The notes under the pieces are model-generated. The model saw only the letters and a list, made by a program, of their open reading frames with translations. It was not told the DNA's origin and ran no database searches. DNA of 64,000 nucleotides from Nitrospira sp. (GTDB taxonomy: Bacteria > Nitrospirota > Nitrospiria > Nitrospirales > Nitrospiraceae), in NCBI GenBank assembly GCA_029194535.1, contig JARFXR010000003.1, positions 124,001-188,000 on the forward strand, given 5' to 3'. Within the stretch, counting starts at the first letter, position 1; each line of letters begins with the position of its first letter. Positions 53,745-63,271 of this stretch are shown one piece after another. Made by a program: the position numbers and the translations under genes.

Positions 53745-55448
53745 ATGCGGACATCCCAATTCCTCCTCCCTACCCTACGGGAAGACCCGGGCGAAGCTGA
53801 AACTGTCAGTCATCGGCTGATGCTCCGCTCGGGGCTCATCCGGAAGGTCGCTGCGGGCATCTATACGTATCTGCCTCTCGGACTGCGCATCATCCGCAAA
53901 GTCGAAGAGATCATCCGCCAAGAAATGAACCGCGCGGGCGCCCAGGAGCTGCTGATGCCCGTGGCCTCGCCTGCGGAGCTGTGGCGGGAGACCGGACGTT
54001 GGGACTACTACGGCAAAGAGTTGCTGCGGTTCAAGGACCGGCACGAGCGGGATTTCTGCCTGGCCCCGACGCACGAGGAGGTCATCACCGACCTGTTCAG
54101 ACGGGAAGTGCGATCCTATCGCCAACTGCCGTTGAACTTCTATCAGATCCAAACCAAGTTCCGGGACGAAATCCGTCCGCGGTTCGGTCTGATGCGAGGC
54201 CGGGAATTCATCATGAAGGACGCCTATAGCTTCGACGCCGACGAGGCCGGGGCGCGCACGAGCTATCAGAAAATGTACGACGCCTATTACCGCATCTTCA
54301 CGCGATGCGGACTGACCTTCCGAGCCGTGGAGGCGGACACCGGCTTGATCGGCGGCACATCCTCTCACGAGTTCATGGTCCTGGCCGACACCGGAGAGGA
54401 AACTGTCGTCTACACCGAAACAGGCACCTATGCGGCCAACGTGGAACGCGCCGAGCTCTTGCCGCCAGAAGACGACAGCATCGAGGAGCGCCGACCGTTG
54501 CGGCCCGTGCACACGCCGAATTGCCGGACCGTCGAAGAAGTGACGAAATTCCTGAAGATCGACCCGACTCGTTTGGTCAAAACTCTGCTGTACACGACGG
54601 GGGACCAGACGGTCGCCGTGCTGGTCCGAGGGGATCACGAGGCCAACGAGATCAAGATACGGCGGGTCCTGGGTGTGACCGAAGTTGAACTGGCCGGCCA
54701 AGCCGTGGTCGAAACACTCACCGGCGCCCCGGTCGGATTCGCGGGCCCCGTCGGACTCAAAGGCCTGCGGGTGATCGCCGATCACGCCGTCAAGACCGCC
54801 CGAAACGCAGTCGTGGGCGGGAACCAGGCGGACACGCATTACGTGGACGTGAATTGGGACCGAGATTTCCAGGTCGAACAGTTCGCCGATTTGAGGAACG
54901 CCAGAGCCGGCGATCCATCACCGCGCAAGGACGGCGTCCTCAAGACCACCAAAGGCATCGAAGTGGGACACGTGTTCATGCTGGGGACCAAGTACAGCCA
55001 GTCGATGAAGGCCTCGTTCCTGGACCCGAATGGAAAGGAATGTCTTGCCGTCATGGGCTGCTACGGGATCGGGGTCGGTCGAACGGCGGCGGCGGCGGTC
55101 GAGCAAAACCATGACGACAAGGGCATCATCTGGCCTTTCCCCATTGCGCCGTTCCACGTGCATCTTCTGCCCTTGGGCGAATCTTCCGCCGTGAAAGACG
55201 CCGCCTCTCGGCTCTATTCGGAGCTGGAGGCGTCCGGATTTGAAGTCCTCTTGGACGATCGCGACGAGCGCGCCGGAGTGAAATTCAATGACGCCGATCT
55301 GATCGGCGCTCCCTATCAACTCATCGTGGGTGAGAAGGGATTGGCGAGCGGCACCGTGGAAATGAAGACCCGACGAACCGGCGAAAAACTCAAGCTGGCT
55401 CCGATCGATGTGTCCGGCACGTTGATGGATCTCTCCCGCGCGTTTTGA
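53745..55448 (+). CDS. proS: Prolyl-tRNA synthetase (bacterial type)
   Basis: 567-aa class II synthetase charging tRNA-Pro. Normal length for the bacterial type, with an editing insertion domain between motif 2 (FRDEIRPRFGLMRGREFIMKDAYSF) and motif 3 (GCYGIGVGRTAAAAVEQ). The C-terminal anticodon-binding domain is present (DDRDERAGVKFNDADLIG). The ATG is 7 bases after rseP. A normal housekeeping gene closing the cluster. Confidence 0.96.
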   Translation: MRTSQFLLPTLREDPGEAETVSHRLMLRSGLIRKVAAGIYTYLPLGLRIIRKVEEIIRQEMNRAGAQELLMPVASPAELWRETGRWDYYGKELLRFKDRHERDFCLAPTHEEVITDLFRREVRSYRQLPLNFYQIQTKFRDEIRPRFGLMRGREFIMKDAYSFDADEAGARTSYQKMYDAYYRIFTRCGLTFRAVEADTGLIGGTSSHEFMVLADTGEETVVYTETGTYAANVERAELLPPEDDSIEERRPLRPVHTPNCRTVEEVTKFLKIDPTRLVKTLLYTTGDQTVAVLVRGDHEANEIKIRRVLGVTEVELAGQAVVETLTGAPVGFAGPVGLKGLRVIADHAVKTARNAVVGGNQADTHYVDVNWDRDFQVEQFADLRNARAGDPSPRKDGVLKTTKGIEVGHVFMLGTKYSQSMKASFLDPNGKECLAVMGCYGIGVGRTAAAAVEQNHDDKGIIWPFPIAPFHVHLLPLGESSAVKDAASRLYSELEASGFEVLLDDRDERAGVKFNDADLIGAPYQLIVGEKGLASGTVEMKTRRTGEKLKLAPIDVSGTLMDLSRAF

Positions 55449-55524
55449 ATTCCGAACGCTTGACGACACCGTCGCGCCGGCACGTACCCGATGTCCGTTT
55501 CTCCATCATAAAACGACCTTTTCC

Positions 55525-55552
55525 TTGCCTTCCACCTCCGTTCCGATAGACT
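55525..55552 (+). promoter_or_regulatory. Possible promoter of the GAF-PilB gene
   Basis: A -35 TTGCCT (55525-55530) and a -10 TAGACT (55547-55552) are 16 bases apart, about 90 bases before the start at 55642. Confidence 0.4.
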
Positions 55553-55641
55553 GACTCGTGACCCTGCCGAAGTGCTTGCATAACTCCCGCGCAATCCTCG
55601 ATCCGTGGAGTCAATTCTAACGCCAGGTGGAGCGAGTCGGA

Positions 55642-57963
55642 ATGCAGTCGAAATCGATGCCTCAGAATCTTCAGGAGCTGCAGCAAAAAGTCGAGTTCGC
55701 AGAACACGTCAAACGGATCACCTCACAGATTCACGCCGCCAGCAATCTGGACCAAATTCTGCTCGATTTCCACAAAGACATCCTGAGTCTCTTCGATGCG
55801 GAAGATCTGACGCTCTTCGCTTTTGATTCAGAGAAGAAGGAAATCTTCTCCAAGGTCCCGCATATCGATACGGTCGAGGAAGTCCGCATTCCCATCACCG
55901 AACAAAGCCTGGCAGGATTCTGCGCGAAATATCTGCGACCCGTGAATATCGCCGACGCCTACAACGTCGCGGAACTTCAAGGCATTCATCCGTCCCTACT
56001 CCATGACACGGCCTACGACAAGCGCACGGGCTTCAGGACGAAACAGGTACTGACCTATCCGATCGTCGCCGACAACAAGTACCTCATGGGAGTACTGCAG
56101 CTACTCAACAAGAAAAGCGGCAGCCGCTTCACCAGGAAGGACGAAGAGTCGGTCGCCGAAATCGCCAAAGCGTTGGGCATCGCGTTCTTCAATTTGCGCA
56201 AGGTGGCGACGAAGAAAACTCCGACCAAGTTCGACCTCCTCGTCACAAACAACCGCATCACGCAGAACGAATTGGATCAGGCCATCGCCGAGTCTCGCAA
56301 AGGGCTCTCCGACTTGGAGGGCATCCTGATCGAAAAATACAAGGTTCCCAAGCCGGACATCGGCAAGTCGCTGGCCCAGTTCCATAAGTGTCCCTATATC
56401 GAATACAGCGAACGTACGATCGTGGACGCCGAATTGCTCAAGAATCTCAACGTCGACTATCTCAAAAAGAACCACTGGATGCCGCTGAAGCGCGATCGGA
56501 CCGCCATCGAAATCCTGACGGACGATCCAGGCGATCTGGACCGCGTGGCGGACATCAAACGGACGTTTCCCGGACTCAATATCCGTTTTGCCGTCAGTCT
56601 TCGCCGCGATATCTCGCAGTTCTTGACCAGCGCGACCGGCGGAGCCGATGTCGGCGGCCGGAAACTGGACGAAAACGTCTCGGACATCCTCGGTGAACTC
56701 GTCACCGAAGCGCAAACCGAAGCGATGGAGGAATCCTCCGCCACCGGAGGACTCGATGAGAACGACAGCGCCATCGTCCGTCTCGCCAACCAGATTATCG
56801 CGGATGCCTACAGGCAGAATGCCTCCGATATTCACATCGAGCCCTACGGCGAGAAGCGGGAAACCCTCGTCCGGTTCAGAGTCGATGGGGAATGCTTCGA
56901 GTACATGAAGATTCCACAGAGCTACCGGCGCGCGATCGTCTCACGCCTGAAAATCATGGCGAGCATGGACATCGCCGAACGGAGAAAACCTCAGGACGGC
57001 AAGATCAAGTTCAACCTGGGCGGAAGCAAGGAAATTGAATTGCGCGTGGCGACAATTCCGACAGCCGGTTACAACGAGGACGTGGTCATGCGTATCCTCG
57101 CAGCCAGCGAACCGTTGCCGCTCGACAAGATGGGCTTTTCCGACCGGAATCTGAAGGCCATCAAGGATATCGCGGAGAAGCCCTATGGGATAATTCTGTG
57201 CGTCGGACCGACCGGTTCGGGCAAGACGACGACTCTCCACTCGGTGCTCGGCTACATCAACACGCCCGATATCAAGATCTGGACGGCGGAGGACCCGGTC
57301 GAAATCACTCAGTACGGGCTGCGCCAAGTTCAGGTCCAGCCGAAGATCGATTTTACCTTCGCCAAGGCCATGCGGGCGTTTCTCCGCGCGGACCCGGACG
57401 TGATCATGGTGGGAGAAATGCGAGATAAGGAGACGGCCGAGATCGGGATTGAAGCCTCGCTGACCGGCCACCTCGTCATGAGCACCTTGCACACTAACAG
57501 CGCTGTGGAAACGGTCACCCGTCTCCTCGACATGGGATGCGACTCCTTCAGTTTCGCCGACGCGATGCTGGGAGTGCTCGCTCAACGGCTGGCCCGTCGG
57601 GTGTGCAAGGACTGCAAGGAGCAGTATGTGGGCACCAAGGAGGAATACGACGAGATTCGCCTTGGTTATGGACCGGAGCTATGGGACAAGCTCGGCATCC
57701 CGCAGGACAATACGTTCCGCCTTACCAAAGGGAAGGGCTGCGAGAACTGCAACCGTTCGGGCTTCAAGGGACGCGTCGCCCTGCATGAGCTGCTGCTGGG
57801 GACCGACCGCATGAAGCGACTGATTCAAACCAAGTCCAAGACCGAGGAGATGGTCAAAGCCGCCATCGAAGACGGCATGAGCACGCTCCTGCAAGACGGC
57901 ATTCAGAAATGCCTGCTCGGCCACACCACGTTCAAGGAAGTCAAGGCGGTCGCGATCAAGTAG
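55642..57963 (+). CDS. GAF-PilB/GspE-type secretion ATPase
   Basis: 773 aa. Residues about 15-180 form a GAF sensor domain (ITSQIHAASNLDQILLDF, YPIVADNKYLMGVLQLLNKK), unusual for this class. Residues about 190-360 resemble the GspE N-terminal domain. The ATPase (about 370-770) has Walker A GPTGSGKTTTL, Asp box ASDIHIEP, Walker B RADPDVIMVGEMRD, His box GHLVMSTLHTN and a four-Cys zinc site (CKDCKEQ and CENCNRSG). It should power type IV pilus or type II secretion assembly. No pilin genes are adjacent, but two PilZ proteins follow. ATG 55642 is used; GTG 55627 is possible. Confidence 0.9.
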   Translation: MQSKSMPQNLQELQQKVEFAEHVKRITSQIHAASNLDQILLDFHKDILSLFDAEDLTLFAFDSEKKEIFSKVPHIDTVEEVRIPITEQSLAGFCAKYLRPVNIADAYNVAELQGIHPSLLHDTAYDKRTGFRTKQVLTYPIVADNKYLMGVLQLLNKKSGSRFTRKDEESVAEIAKALGIAFFNLRKVATKKTPTKFDLLVTNNRITQNELDQAIAESRKGLSDLEGILIEKYKVPKPDIGKSLAQFHKCPYIEYSERTIVDAELLKNLNVDYLKKNHWMPLKRDRTAIEILTDDPGDLDRVADIKRTFPGLNIRFAVSLRRDISQFLTSATGGADVGGRKLDENVSDILGELVTEAQTEAMEESSATGGLDENDSAIVRLANQIIADAYRQNASDIHIEPYGEKRETLVRFRVDGECFEYMKIPQSYRRAIVSRLKIMASMDIAERRKPQDGKIKFNLGGSKEIELRVATIPTAGYNEDVVMRILAASEPLPLDKMGFSDRNLKAIKDIAEKPYGIILCVGPTGSGKTTTLHSVLGYINTPDIKIWTAEDPVEITQYGLRQVQVQPKIDFTFAKAMRAFLRADPDVIMVGEMRDKETAEIGIEASLTGHLVMSTLHTNSAVETVTRLLDMGCDSFSFADAMLGVLAQRLARRVCKDCKEQYVGTKEEYDEIRLGYGPELWDKLGIPQDNTFRLTKGKGCENCNRSGFKGRVALHELLLGTDRMKRLIQTKSKTEEMVKAAIEDGMSTLLQDGIQKCLLGHTTFKEVKAVAIK

Positions 57964-58098
57964 TTCGTCTCATGACCTCCCTCCGCTGACCTCCGCCCGA
58001 CAGACCGGTTACGATCCCATGCCCGGCACGACCCTTTGTCCGCGCCGAGCCCCGGTGACACAAACCGATTCAATCTCCTCTGTAGACGGAGCGATCAC

Positions 58099-58461
58099 TC
58101 AGATTCGGGCGAGGTATTTGCGCAGGCGGGTTTCAGCACCCTGTGGAATCATGCCGAACTCGAGGCCGAATACATGCTCCTGATGCCACCTGACGGTGGC
58201 GTCCAGGCTCATCGTCGTGGGATGATTGGGCAGCCTGAGGGATATCGCCAGTTCATCTCCCTCCTTCACGGAAACCGGGCTCATGACCCTGGCGCCCCTG
58301 ACCGAGAGGTCGAACACGACCCCGTGACCGCCCCGGTCTCCGAACCGCCACCGCGCCAAGCCCGTCCGGGAAAAGGAGCAGGCAAACGGCACAGGAACTC
58401 GCAATCGCGGTGTCTGACGCAGTTCCTTGACGGGATGAGTCGGCTCGGCCTGGTTTATCAT
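58099..58461 (-). CDS. Single-domain PilZ protein
   Basis: 120-aa c-di-GMP-binding-type PilZ protein. Both ligand motifs are intact: RQTPR (RxxxR) near residue 16 and DLSVRG (DxSxxG) near 52. No other domain. It faces the GAF-PilB gene and pairs with a second PilZ gene, so it may tune pilus function (inference). The ATG at 58461 is preferred over the GTG at 58470 because GGAG lies about 11 bases upstream. Confidence 0.88.
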   Translation of the reverse strand: MINQAEPTHPVKELRQTPRLRVPVPFACSFSRTGLARWRFGDRGGHGVVFDLSVRGARVMSPVSVKEGDELAISLRLPNHPTTMSLDATVRWHQEHVFGLEFGMIPQGAETRLRKYLARI

Positions 58462-58482
58462 ACAGTCCACGGCTCCGCCCCG

Positions 58483-58881
58483 TTACACCGGGACGGCTCT
58501 GGAGGCGATCGCCACGTACTTTTTCAGCCGGCCGTAACATGATGCCGACAGCCTGGTAAACGCCAACCCGACAAACTGATCTTTGGTCCAGCGGACGGTT
58601 GCCAGGGAGATGTCGGCGGAGCGGATCTGTTTGGGCAAGCGGAGGCTGATCGCCACTTCGTCGCCCGGCCTCATGACCGCGCGCGTGCTGACCCGCGCCC
58701 CTCTCAACGACAGATCGTAGACCACTCCAGGATTCACCGTCGGCCTCCGCAACCAATGACGCGGCTTCAGCGATGACAGCGCGCAGGCGAACGGCGTCGT
58801 GATTCTCACCCGTGGATGACGCCGGAACCGGTTGATCCCGGACAGTCGAAATTCGTCTCGCTCATCCCTCTGATCGCTCAT
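58483..58881 (-). CDS. Single-domain PilZ protein, second copy
   Basis: 132 aa, paralogue of the adjacent PilZ gene. RRHPR (RxxxR) near residue 23 and DLSLRG (DxSxxG) near 61 are intact, so c-di-GMP binding is expected. The strand RVRITTPFACAL parallels its neighbour's RVPVPFACSF. It starts 21 bases upstream of the other copy on the same strand. The internal ATG at 58881 is chosen since the longer frame to 59013 adds no domain. Confidence 0.87.
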   Translation of the reverse strand: MSDQRDERDEFRLSGINRFRRHPRVRITTPFACALSSLKPRHWLRRPTVNPGVVYDLSLRGARVSTRAVMRPGDEVAISLRLPKQIRSADISLATVRWTKDQFVGLAFTRLSASCYGRLKKYVAIASRAVPV

Positions 58882-59208
58882 AGGCTCCACTCTACACAAG
58901 GCAGGGCGCTTCAAAAAATGAATTCGGGAAACCGGCAGGACGCCCCTCCTTCCACACGCTTGATTTTCAACCCGACACTCAGACACAGTAGCGCCCGTTA
59001 TGGCGACGCTCATAGGAAATACGCGGCGGCGCGATATTTCAGGCTATCCTCCCGAAGGAGCCAAAGAGGGCGAGCTCGGAGGCGCAATCAGCGTCCGGAT
59101 CCCGATCAGGTAATCGTTGTTCGCTGCGTCCGATGTCGGTCCTGTCGTGCAGTCCGCTGAACCGACCGCCCATGTGTGACGAGCGGGCATCTTGAAAGGA
59201 GCGCATCA
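58882..59208. other. Gene-free intergenic stretch
   Basis: 327 bases upstream of both the PilZ pair (minus) and the small Cys-rich gene (plus). It must hold both promoters, but no clear -35/-10 pair, repeat or RNA gene is seen. AAAGGAG just before 59209 is the ribosome site of the plus-strand gene. Confidence 0.5.
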
Positions 59209-59559
59209 ATGAAGAGATGGCCCACCTTCCTACGTGTCAGTATCTCCCTAGCCGGATGGCTGTGGTGTTCGGTACTGGCCGCTCCCACCTTGTCGGCGGA
59301 CGAAGGGCCGGCGGCAAATTCCGCCGTGCTTATGCGGCCGGCTTCCGATCACGGTCTGTCCACACCTCAATGCAAGGAGAGTCCGCTCGTTGTGGCCGAA
59401 GGCTCCAATTCTTGCGAGATCGTTTCCTGCGGGAGAGGACTCAAGGACACATGCAAGATCACCTGCCCTGCCGACAAGACTCCCAAGTGCAGCTGTGACT
59501 GCCTCAAGAGTTTTGGACCGATGTGCACGGAGTACAAGGCGAACTGTATCTGCGAGTAG
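59209..59559 (+). CDS. Small secreted cysteine-rich protein
   Basis: 116 aa, family not recognised. A signal peptide (about residues 1-30, ending LSADE) is followed by a mature chain of about 85 residues with eleven Cys. They are dense toward the C-terminus: KCSCDC and NCICE motifs. Such spacing suggests a disulfide-bonded or metal-binding extracellular protein; the odd count would leave one Cys free or paired between chains. AAAGGAG 8 bases upstream supports the start. It stands alone between the PilZ genes and a lipoprotein. Confidence 0.65.
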   Translation: MKRWPTFLRVSISLAGWLWCSVLAAPTLSADEGPAANSAVLMRPASDHGLSTPQCKESPLVVAEGSNSCEIVSCGRGLKDTCKITCPADKTPKCSCDCLKSFGPMCTEYKANCICE

Positions 59560-59583
59560 TCGAGACGGTACGGGGAGCATGCA

Positions 59584-60483
59584 CTATTGAGGGGCTGTCG
59601 TCGCCGGGCCAGTTGAGTCCCGTGGAAGAGGACGGCTGCACCCGACCCGCTCCGCACCGACGACGACGTCGTCCATCCACATCCGCTGGGTGACCGGAAC
59701 CGTGCCTGAGAAGGTCAGTTGAAAGGCATTGATCCGGACATCCGATGAATCCCGCCACCTGATGCCGGAGACCCGGCCCTTGAGCACACCGTCGATCCAC
59801 ATAGTTTGGTAACCGTCGCGCCTGCCAGGACTGTTGGCCTGTACTTCAAACTCGATACAATACCAACGGCCTGGGCGCAAGACCTCCCGGGGATCGTCCT
59901 GATAAGAGAAATTCCCCCAGAATTGTCCGTCCTTGGCCCGACGCATCTCCGGATGGTAGCTGTAGAAGATGATCTCGCCCGGATCCGGTTGATGATACCA
60001 GTTCAATGTGGCCAGTCCGGCGTAGAAATAGTCCTGTCCCGTCGGGCGTATCCCCGCCTTGCCGAAACCGGACCACCGGTCGTCCACCCGATTCGCGTAG
60101 AACGCGATCAGCTTTGTGCAGGTTCCGCCGCAGCGCCAGCCTGGTTGTAACCTCACGTAGATCCGGGCGAACACATGATCGTAACCCGGCATGAACCACC
60201 GGGTCATCCACCCTCCGTCGGCGCCGGCCGGATAGACCACCTCCAACGACTGTCGGCCGCTTACCACATCCGAATCGGCGGCAGTCACCTTGTGTCGTGA
60301 GGGATCGACTCCGTCCTGCCACAGGCTCAGCGTACCGGATTCAAATCCGTCACAGAAAATGATCGCCTGATCGCTTGCGCAAAGCGTTTCAGGCACTCTC
60401 ATCGCCTCCACCTGAACGGGCTGGACCGGCGAACAGCTGACACAGAGCACGAACAGGGCGGGTATTGCCAAGATTCGTTTCAT
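59584..60483 (-). CDS. Lipoprotein with polysaccharide-lyase-like jelly roll
   Basis: 299 aa. The start at 60483 gives a short signal ending in the lipobox-like LCVSC, so it should be a lipoprotein. The mature part is beta-rich with FCDGFESGTLSLW near the start and MWMDDVVVG near the end, the pattern of jelly-roll domains in polysaccharide lyases and related carbohydrate-binding proteins. No catalytic residues could be assigned. Substrate unknown; a cell-surface glycan role is inference. It is convergent with the Cys-rich gene. Confidence 0.7.
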   Translation of the reverse strand: MKRILAIPALFVLCVSCSPVQPVQVEAMRVPETLCASDQAIIFCDGFESGTLSLWQDGVDPSRHKVTAADSDVVSGRQSLEVVYPAGADGGWMTRWFMPGYDHVFARIYVRLQPGWRCGGTCTKLIAFYANRVDDRWSGFGKAGIRPTGQDYFYAGLATLNWYHQPDPGEIIFYSYHPEMRRAKDGQFWGNFSYQDDPREVLRPGRWYCIEFEVQANSPGRRDGYQTMWIDGVLKGRVSGIRWRDSSDVRINAFQLTFSGTVPVTQRMWMDDVVVGAERVGCSRPLPRDSTGPATTAPQ

Positions 60484-60682
60484 AAGCCTCCCCGGCCAGC
60501 GTCCGATTCGTCGCATCGGCTCCTCGTCCACCCGGCGATCCGAGCTGACTTTACTTCAATTCCCCCCTGTCCGGCCAGCCGGACAAGCGGGAGCATCCCT
60601 TCTCCACATGATTCCCATGGTTTCTCATGAGGCGATGGTTTATCTTTTGTTGAAGGACCTCTGAACGTAGAACACCCAAGGG

Positions 60683-61951
60683 ATGTCCAGTGCGCCGATG
60701 AACCACGATGCAGAAACCAGCGCGAGATCCCGAGTCGAGGAGATCTACCGATCGGACTTCCGGCAGGTCCTGGCGACCTTGATTCGCCTCCTCAACGATT
60801 TCGATCTTGCTGAGGAGGGACTCCACGAGGCCTTCGCCGCCGCCATGGAACAATGGCCCCGAAACGGAGTGCCGGACAACGCTCGGGCATGGCTGGTCTC
60901 GACTGCCCGTTTCAAAGCGATCGACGCCATACGGCGGCGCGCCCGCTTCGATGCCTCGTTGGTCGAACTGACCAAGGAATTGGAGTCACGCACCGGCGAT
61001 CCGGAGGAGTGGGACGACGAACAGATCGACGATGACCGGTTGCGCCTGATTTTCACCTGTTGCCATCCTGCCCTCTCGCCCGAGGCGCAGGTCGCCATGA
61101 CGCTTCGCGAAGTCTGCGGCTTGACGACCGAAGAGATTGCCCACGCGTTTTTGACGAAGCCGGCGACCATCGCGCAGCGCATCGTCCGGGCCAAGGCAAA
61201 GATCAGGGACGCACGCATCCCCTACGTCGTGCCGACCGAACATGAATTGCCCGATCGACTGGACGCGGTTCTCCGAGTGCTCTATCTCGTCTTCAATGAA
61301 GGATATTCTGCCTCCTCCGGCGGGGTGGTGACCCGCCACGACCTCTCGGGAGAAGCCGTGCGGCTCGCTCGGCTGCTGGTCGCGCTGCTGCCACAACCGG
61401 AAGCAATGGGGCTCCTGGGACTCATGCTGCTGCAGGACTCGCGGCGGGCCGCGCGGACCTCGACGACCGGCGAGTTGATTCTTCTGGAGGACCAAGATCG
61501 ATCGTTGTGGAATCGCGAACAGATTACGGAGGGACTCTCGCTCGTACAACGGGCGTTCTCCCATGGGGAGATCGGCCTCTATACCATCCAGGCGGCAATT
61601 GCGGCGATTCATGCGCAGGCGTCGAGCGCCGCCGCCACTGACTGGGACCGGATCGTCCGGCTCTACACGCTCTTGTCACAGGCTGAACCCTCACCGGTCA
61701 TCGCCCTCAACCATGCCGTTGCCGTCGCGATGCGTGACGGTCCCTCAGTCGGGCTTAAACTCATTGATGCGATCCTCGAGAATGGAGATCTGGCCACGTA
61801 CCATTTAGCGCACGCGGCGCGAGCAGACTTGTGCCGGCGTCTGGGACAAACGCAAGAGGCTCGCGCGTCATACCAGCGCGCCCTGAACCTCACTCAGCAG
61901 GAGCCGGAGCGACGGTTTCTCGAGCGACGGCTGACTGAACTGCAGGACTGA
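60683..61951 (+). CDS. ECF42-type sigma factor with TPR C-terminal domain
   Basis: 422 aa, longer than a standard ECF sigma. Region 2 (DFRQVLATLIRLLNDFDLAEEGL) and region 4 (EVCGLTTEEIAHAFLTKPATIAQRI) lie in residues 1-175. The C-terminal half (about 190-420) has the VFNEGYSASSG hallmark and helical TPR-like repeats that define the ECF42 group. Known ECF42 genes usually sit beside DGPF/YCII-type genes; none is adjacent here. No anti-sigma gene is visible. The TPR tail probably controls activity. Confidence 0.9.
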   Translation: MSSAPMNHDAETSARSRVEEIYRSDFRQVLATLIRLLNDFDLAEEGLHEAFAAAMEQWPRNGVPDNARAWLVSTARFKAIDAIRRRARFDASLVELTKELESRTGDPEEWDDEQIDDDRLRLIFTCCHPALSPEAQVAMTLREVCGLTTEEIAHAFLTKPATIAQRIVRAKAKIRDARIPYVVPTEHELPDRLDAVLRVLYLVFNEGYSASSGGVVTRHDLSGEAVRLARLLVALLPQPEAMGLLGLMLLQDSRRAARTSTTGELILLEDQDRSLWNREQITEGLSLVQRAFSHGEIGLYTIQAAIAAIHAQASSAAATDWDRIVRLYTLLSQAEPSPVIALNHAVAVAMRDGPSVGLKLIDAILENGDLATYHLAHAARADLCRRLGQTQEARASYQRALNLTQQEPERRFLERRLTELQD

Positions 61952-62047
61952 ACCCTCTCCCGAGCGAGATCGAAGAGCCTACGGCGTTCCGCAGTTTCGT
62001 CACGAGCCTTCATGAATGATGCGGGCTAATCGAGCGGACGTCCGCCG

Positions 62048-63271
62048 TCAGGATTCTGGAGCACAGACCTGGTCGGCCGTCTGGAGCGAATAAGTATTCA
62101 GGATCCCGTAGTGATCGGAGGCCGGAAATCCCTTGTCGTCCGTCTCCAGACCGAAGAGGGTTTGCCGCAGGCAGTAGCGGGGAAAGATGGTATCCACGAA
62201 AATGTAATCGATCCGGCGGGGCCGGACCATCTCCGCTCGATAGGCGGCGATGATCTGCTCCTGCACGGCCGAGTCTTCAGCGGCGATGGCGCTCATCAGC
62301 AGCGGCGGGATGGGCGCCTCCGCATCCTGGCGTATCCAGGCGTTCCTGGTCGGATCGGCTGTAAACAGTTCGTTGATCTGCAGTCCCAACAATGCCGTGT
62401 CTTTGAACCTCAAGAGTTCCAGTTCCCGGTACTCGGGAAAATCCCGCTCGAAATTCAAGTCTCCGGCGATGACGATCCCCTCGTATCCCTGTTGCCGCTT
62501 GAACCTGTTCAGCGTGCGAATCAAGACGTTCAGCTCGCTGATCCTCCGCAAACGCGTCTGATCGACCGCCCATTTGAACGACGGATACTCGCGAAACCGT
62601 CCGTCCCGGTGGAGCGCGGACAGCAGCTCCATGAACTGCCCGCCGGTTTCGAATCCGGAATGCAGATGGGTGCTGGCCAGCAAGTAGCGCCCTTTGCTGC
62701 CGGGCAAGCCGATCTCGGCAATGAGGCCGTATCGCAGCTCCCCCAGTTGAAAGCCCGAATTGCTCCGGCAGTTACCCACATCGCCGCTGAGTTGGAGTCC
62801 CACGATTTTCTTCAGCTCCAACTCTTCCTTGGCGAGGATGGCTAGTCCGTTATTGAGATCCGGGAACAGCGCCCTGTCGCCCGAGAACCGGACGCCGCAC
62901 GCATCAACCTGATACACCACCCGATAATGAAGCCCCAGAGCCTCCAAGGCCTCCACGTAGTACTGGGCCCTGTCGGGCAGCGGATTGACCTCCTGCAAGA
63001 ACACCACGTCCGGTCGCTCCAATTCGAGCTGCTTGATGAACAGCTGGAACCTTCGTCTGTTTTGTTCAGGGGTTTCACCGAGCGCGACGCTGACCCGGCC
63101 CGTCGCCAACCCATGCAGGGCGTTGAAGGTCAGGAACCTCAGCGTGGCGGGAGGAGACGCGGAGGCCAGAGGGGACTCGGCCCTCTCTCCGAAGAACGTC
63201 GGTGCGGACGAGCAGGCGGTCGTCCATACGCCGAACCAGAAGACGAGTAGCCATCGCCGACAGGGATTCAC
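62048..63271 (-). CDS. Endonuclease/exonuclease/phosphatase-family lipoprotein
   Basis: 407 aa. N-terminal signal with lipobox-like TTAC, so exported and probably lipid-anchored, unusual for this fold. The EEP fold (residues about 40-400) has FLQEVNPLP near residue 92, IAGDLNFERD near 265 and the C-terminal SDHYGILN His, which form the catalytic set of DNase I-like phosphodiesterases. Substrate unknown: nucleic acid or a phospholipid/inositol phosphate. It starts with GTG, overlapping the SYLF stop (GTGA), so the two are coupled. Confidence 0.85.
   Translation of the reverse strand: MNPCRRWLLVFWFGVWTTACSSAPTFFGERAESPLASASPPATLRFLTFNALHGLATGRVSVALGETPEQNRRRFQLFIKQLELERPDVVFLQEVNPLPDRAQYYVEALEALGLHYRVVYQVDACGVRFSGDRALFPDLNNGLAILAKEELELKKIVGLQLSGDVGNCRSNSGFQLGELRYGLIAEIGLPGSKGRYLLASTHLHSGFETGGQFMELLSALHRDGRFREYPSFKWAVDQTRLRRISELNVLIRTLNRFKRQQGYEGIVIAGDLNFERDFPEYRELELLRFKDTALLGLQINELFTADPTRNAWIRQDAEAPIPPLLMSAIAAEDSAVQEQIIAAYRAEMVRPRRIDYIFVDTIFPRYCLRQTLFGLETDDKGFPASDHYGILNTYSLQTADQVCAPES

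Noticed and set aside
60340-60360. tRNA-like T-arm (GGATTCAAATCC)
   Set aside because: It is inside the lipoprotein gene and no cloverleaf forms around it.
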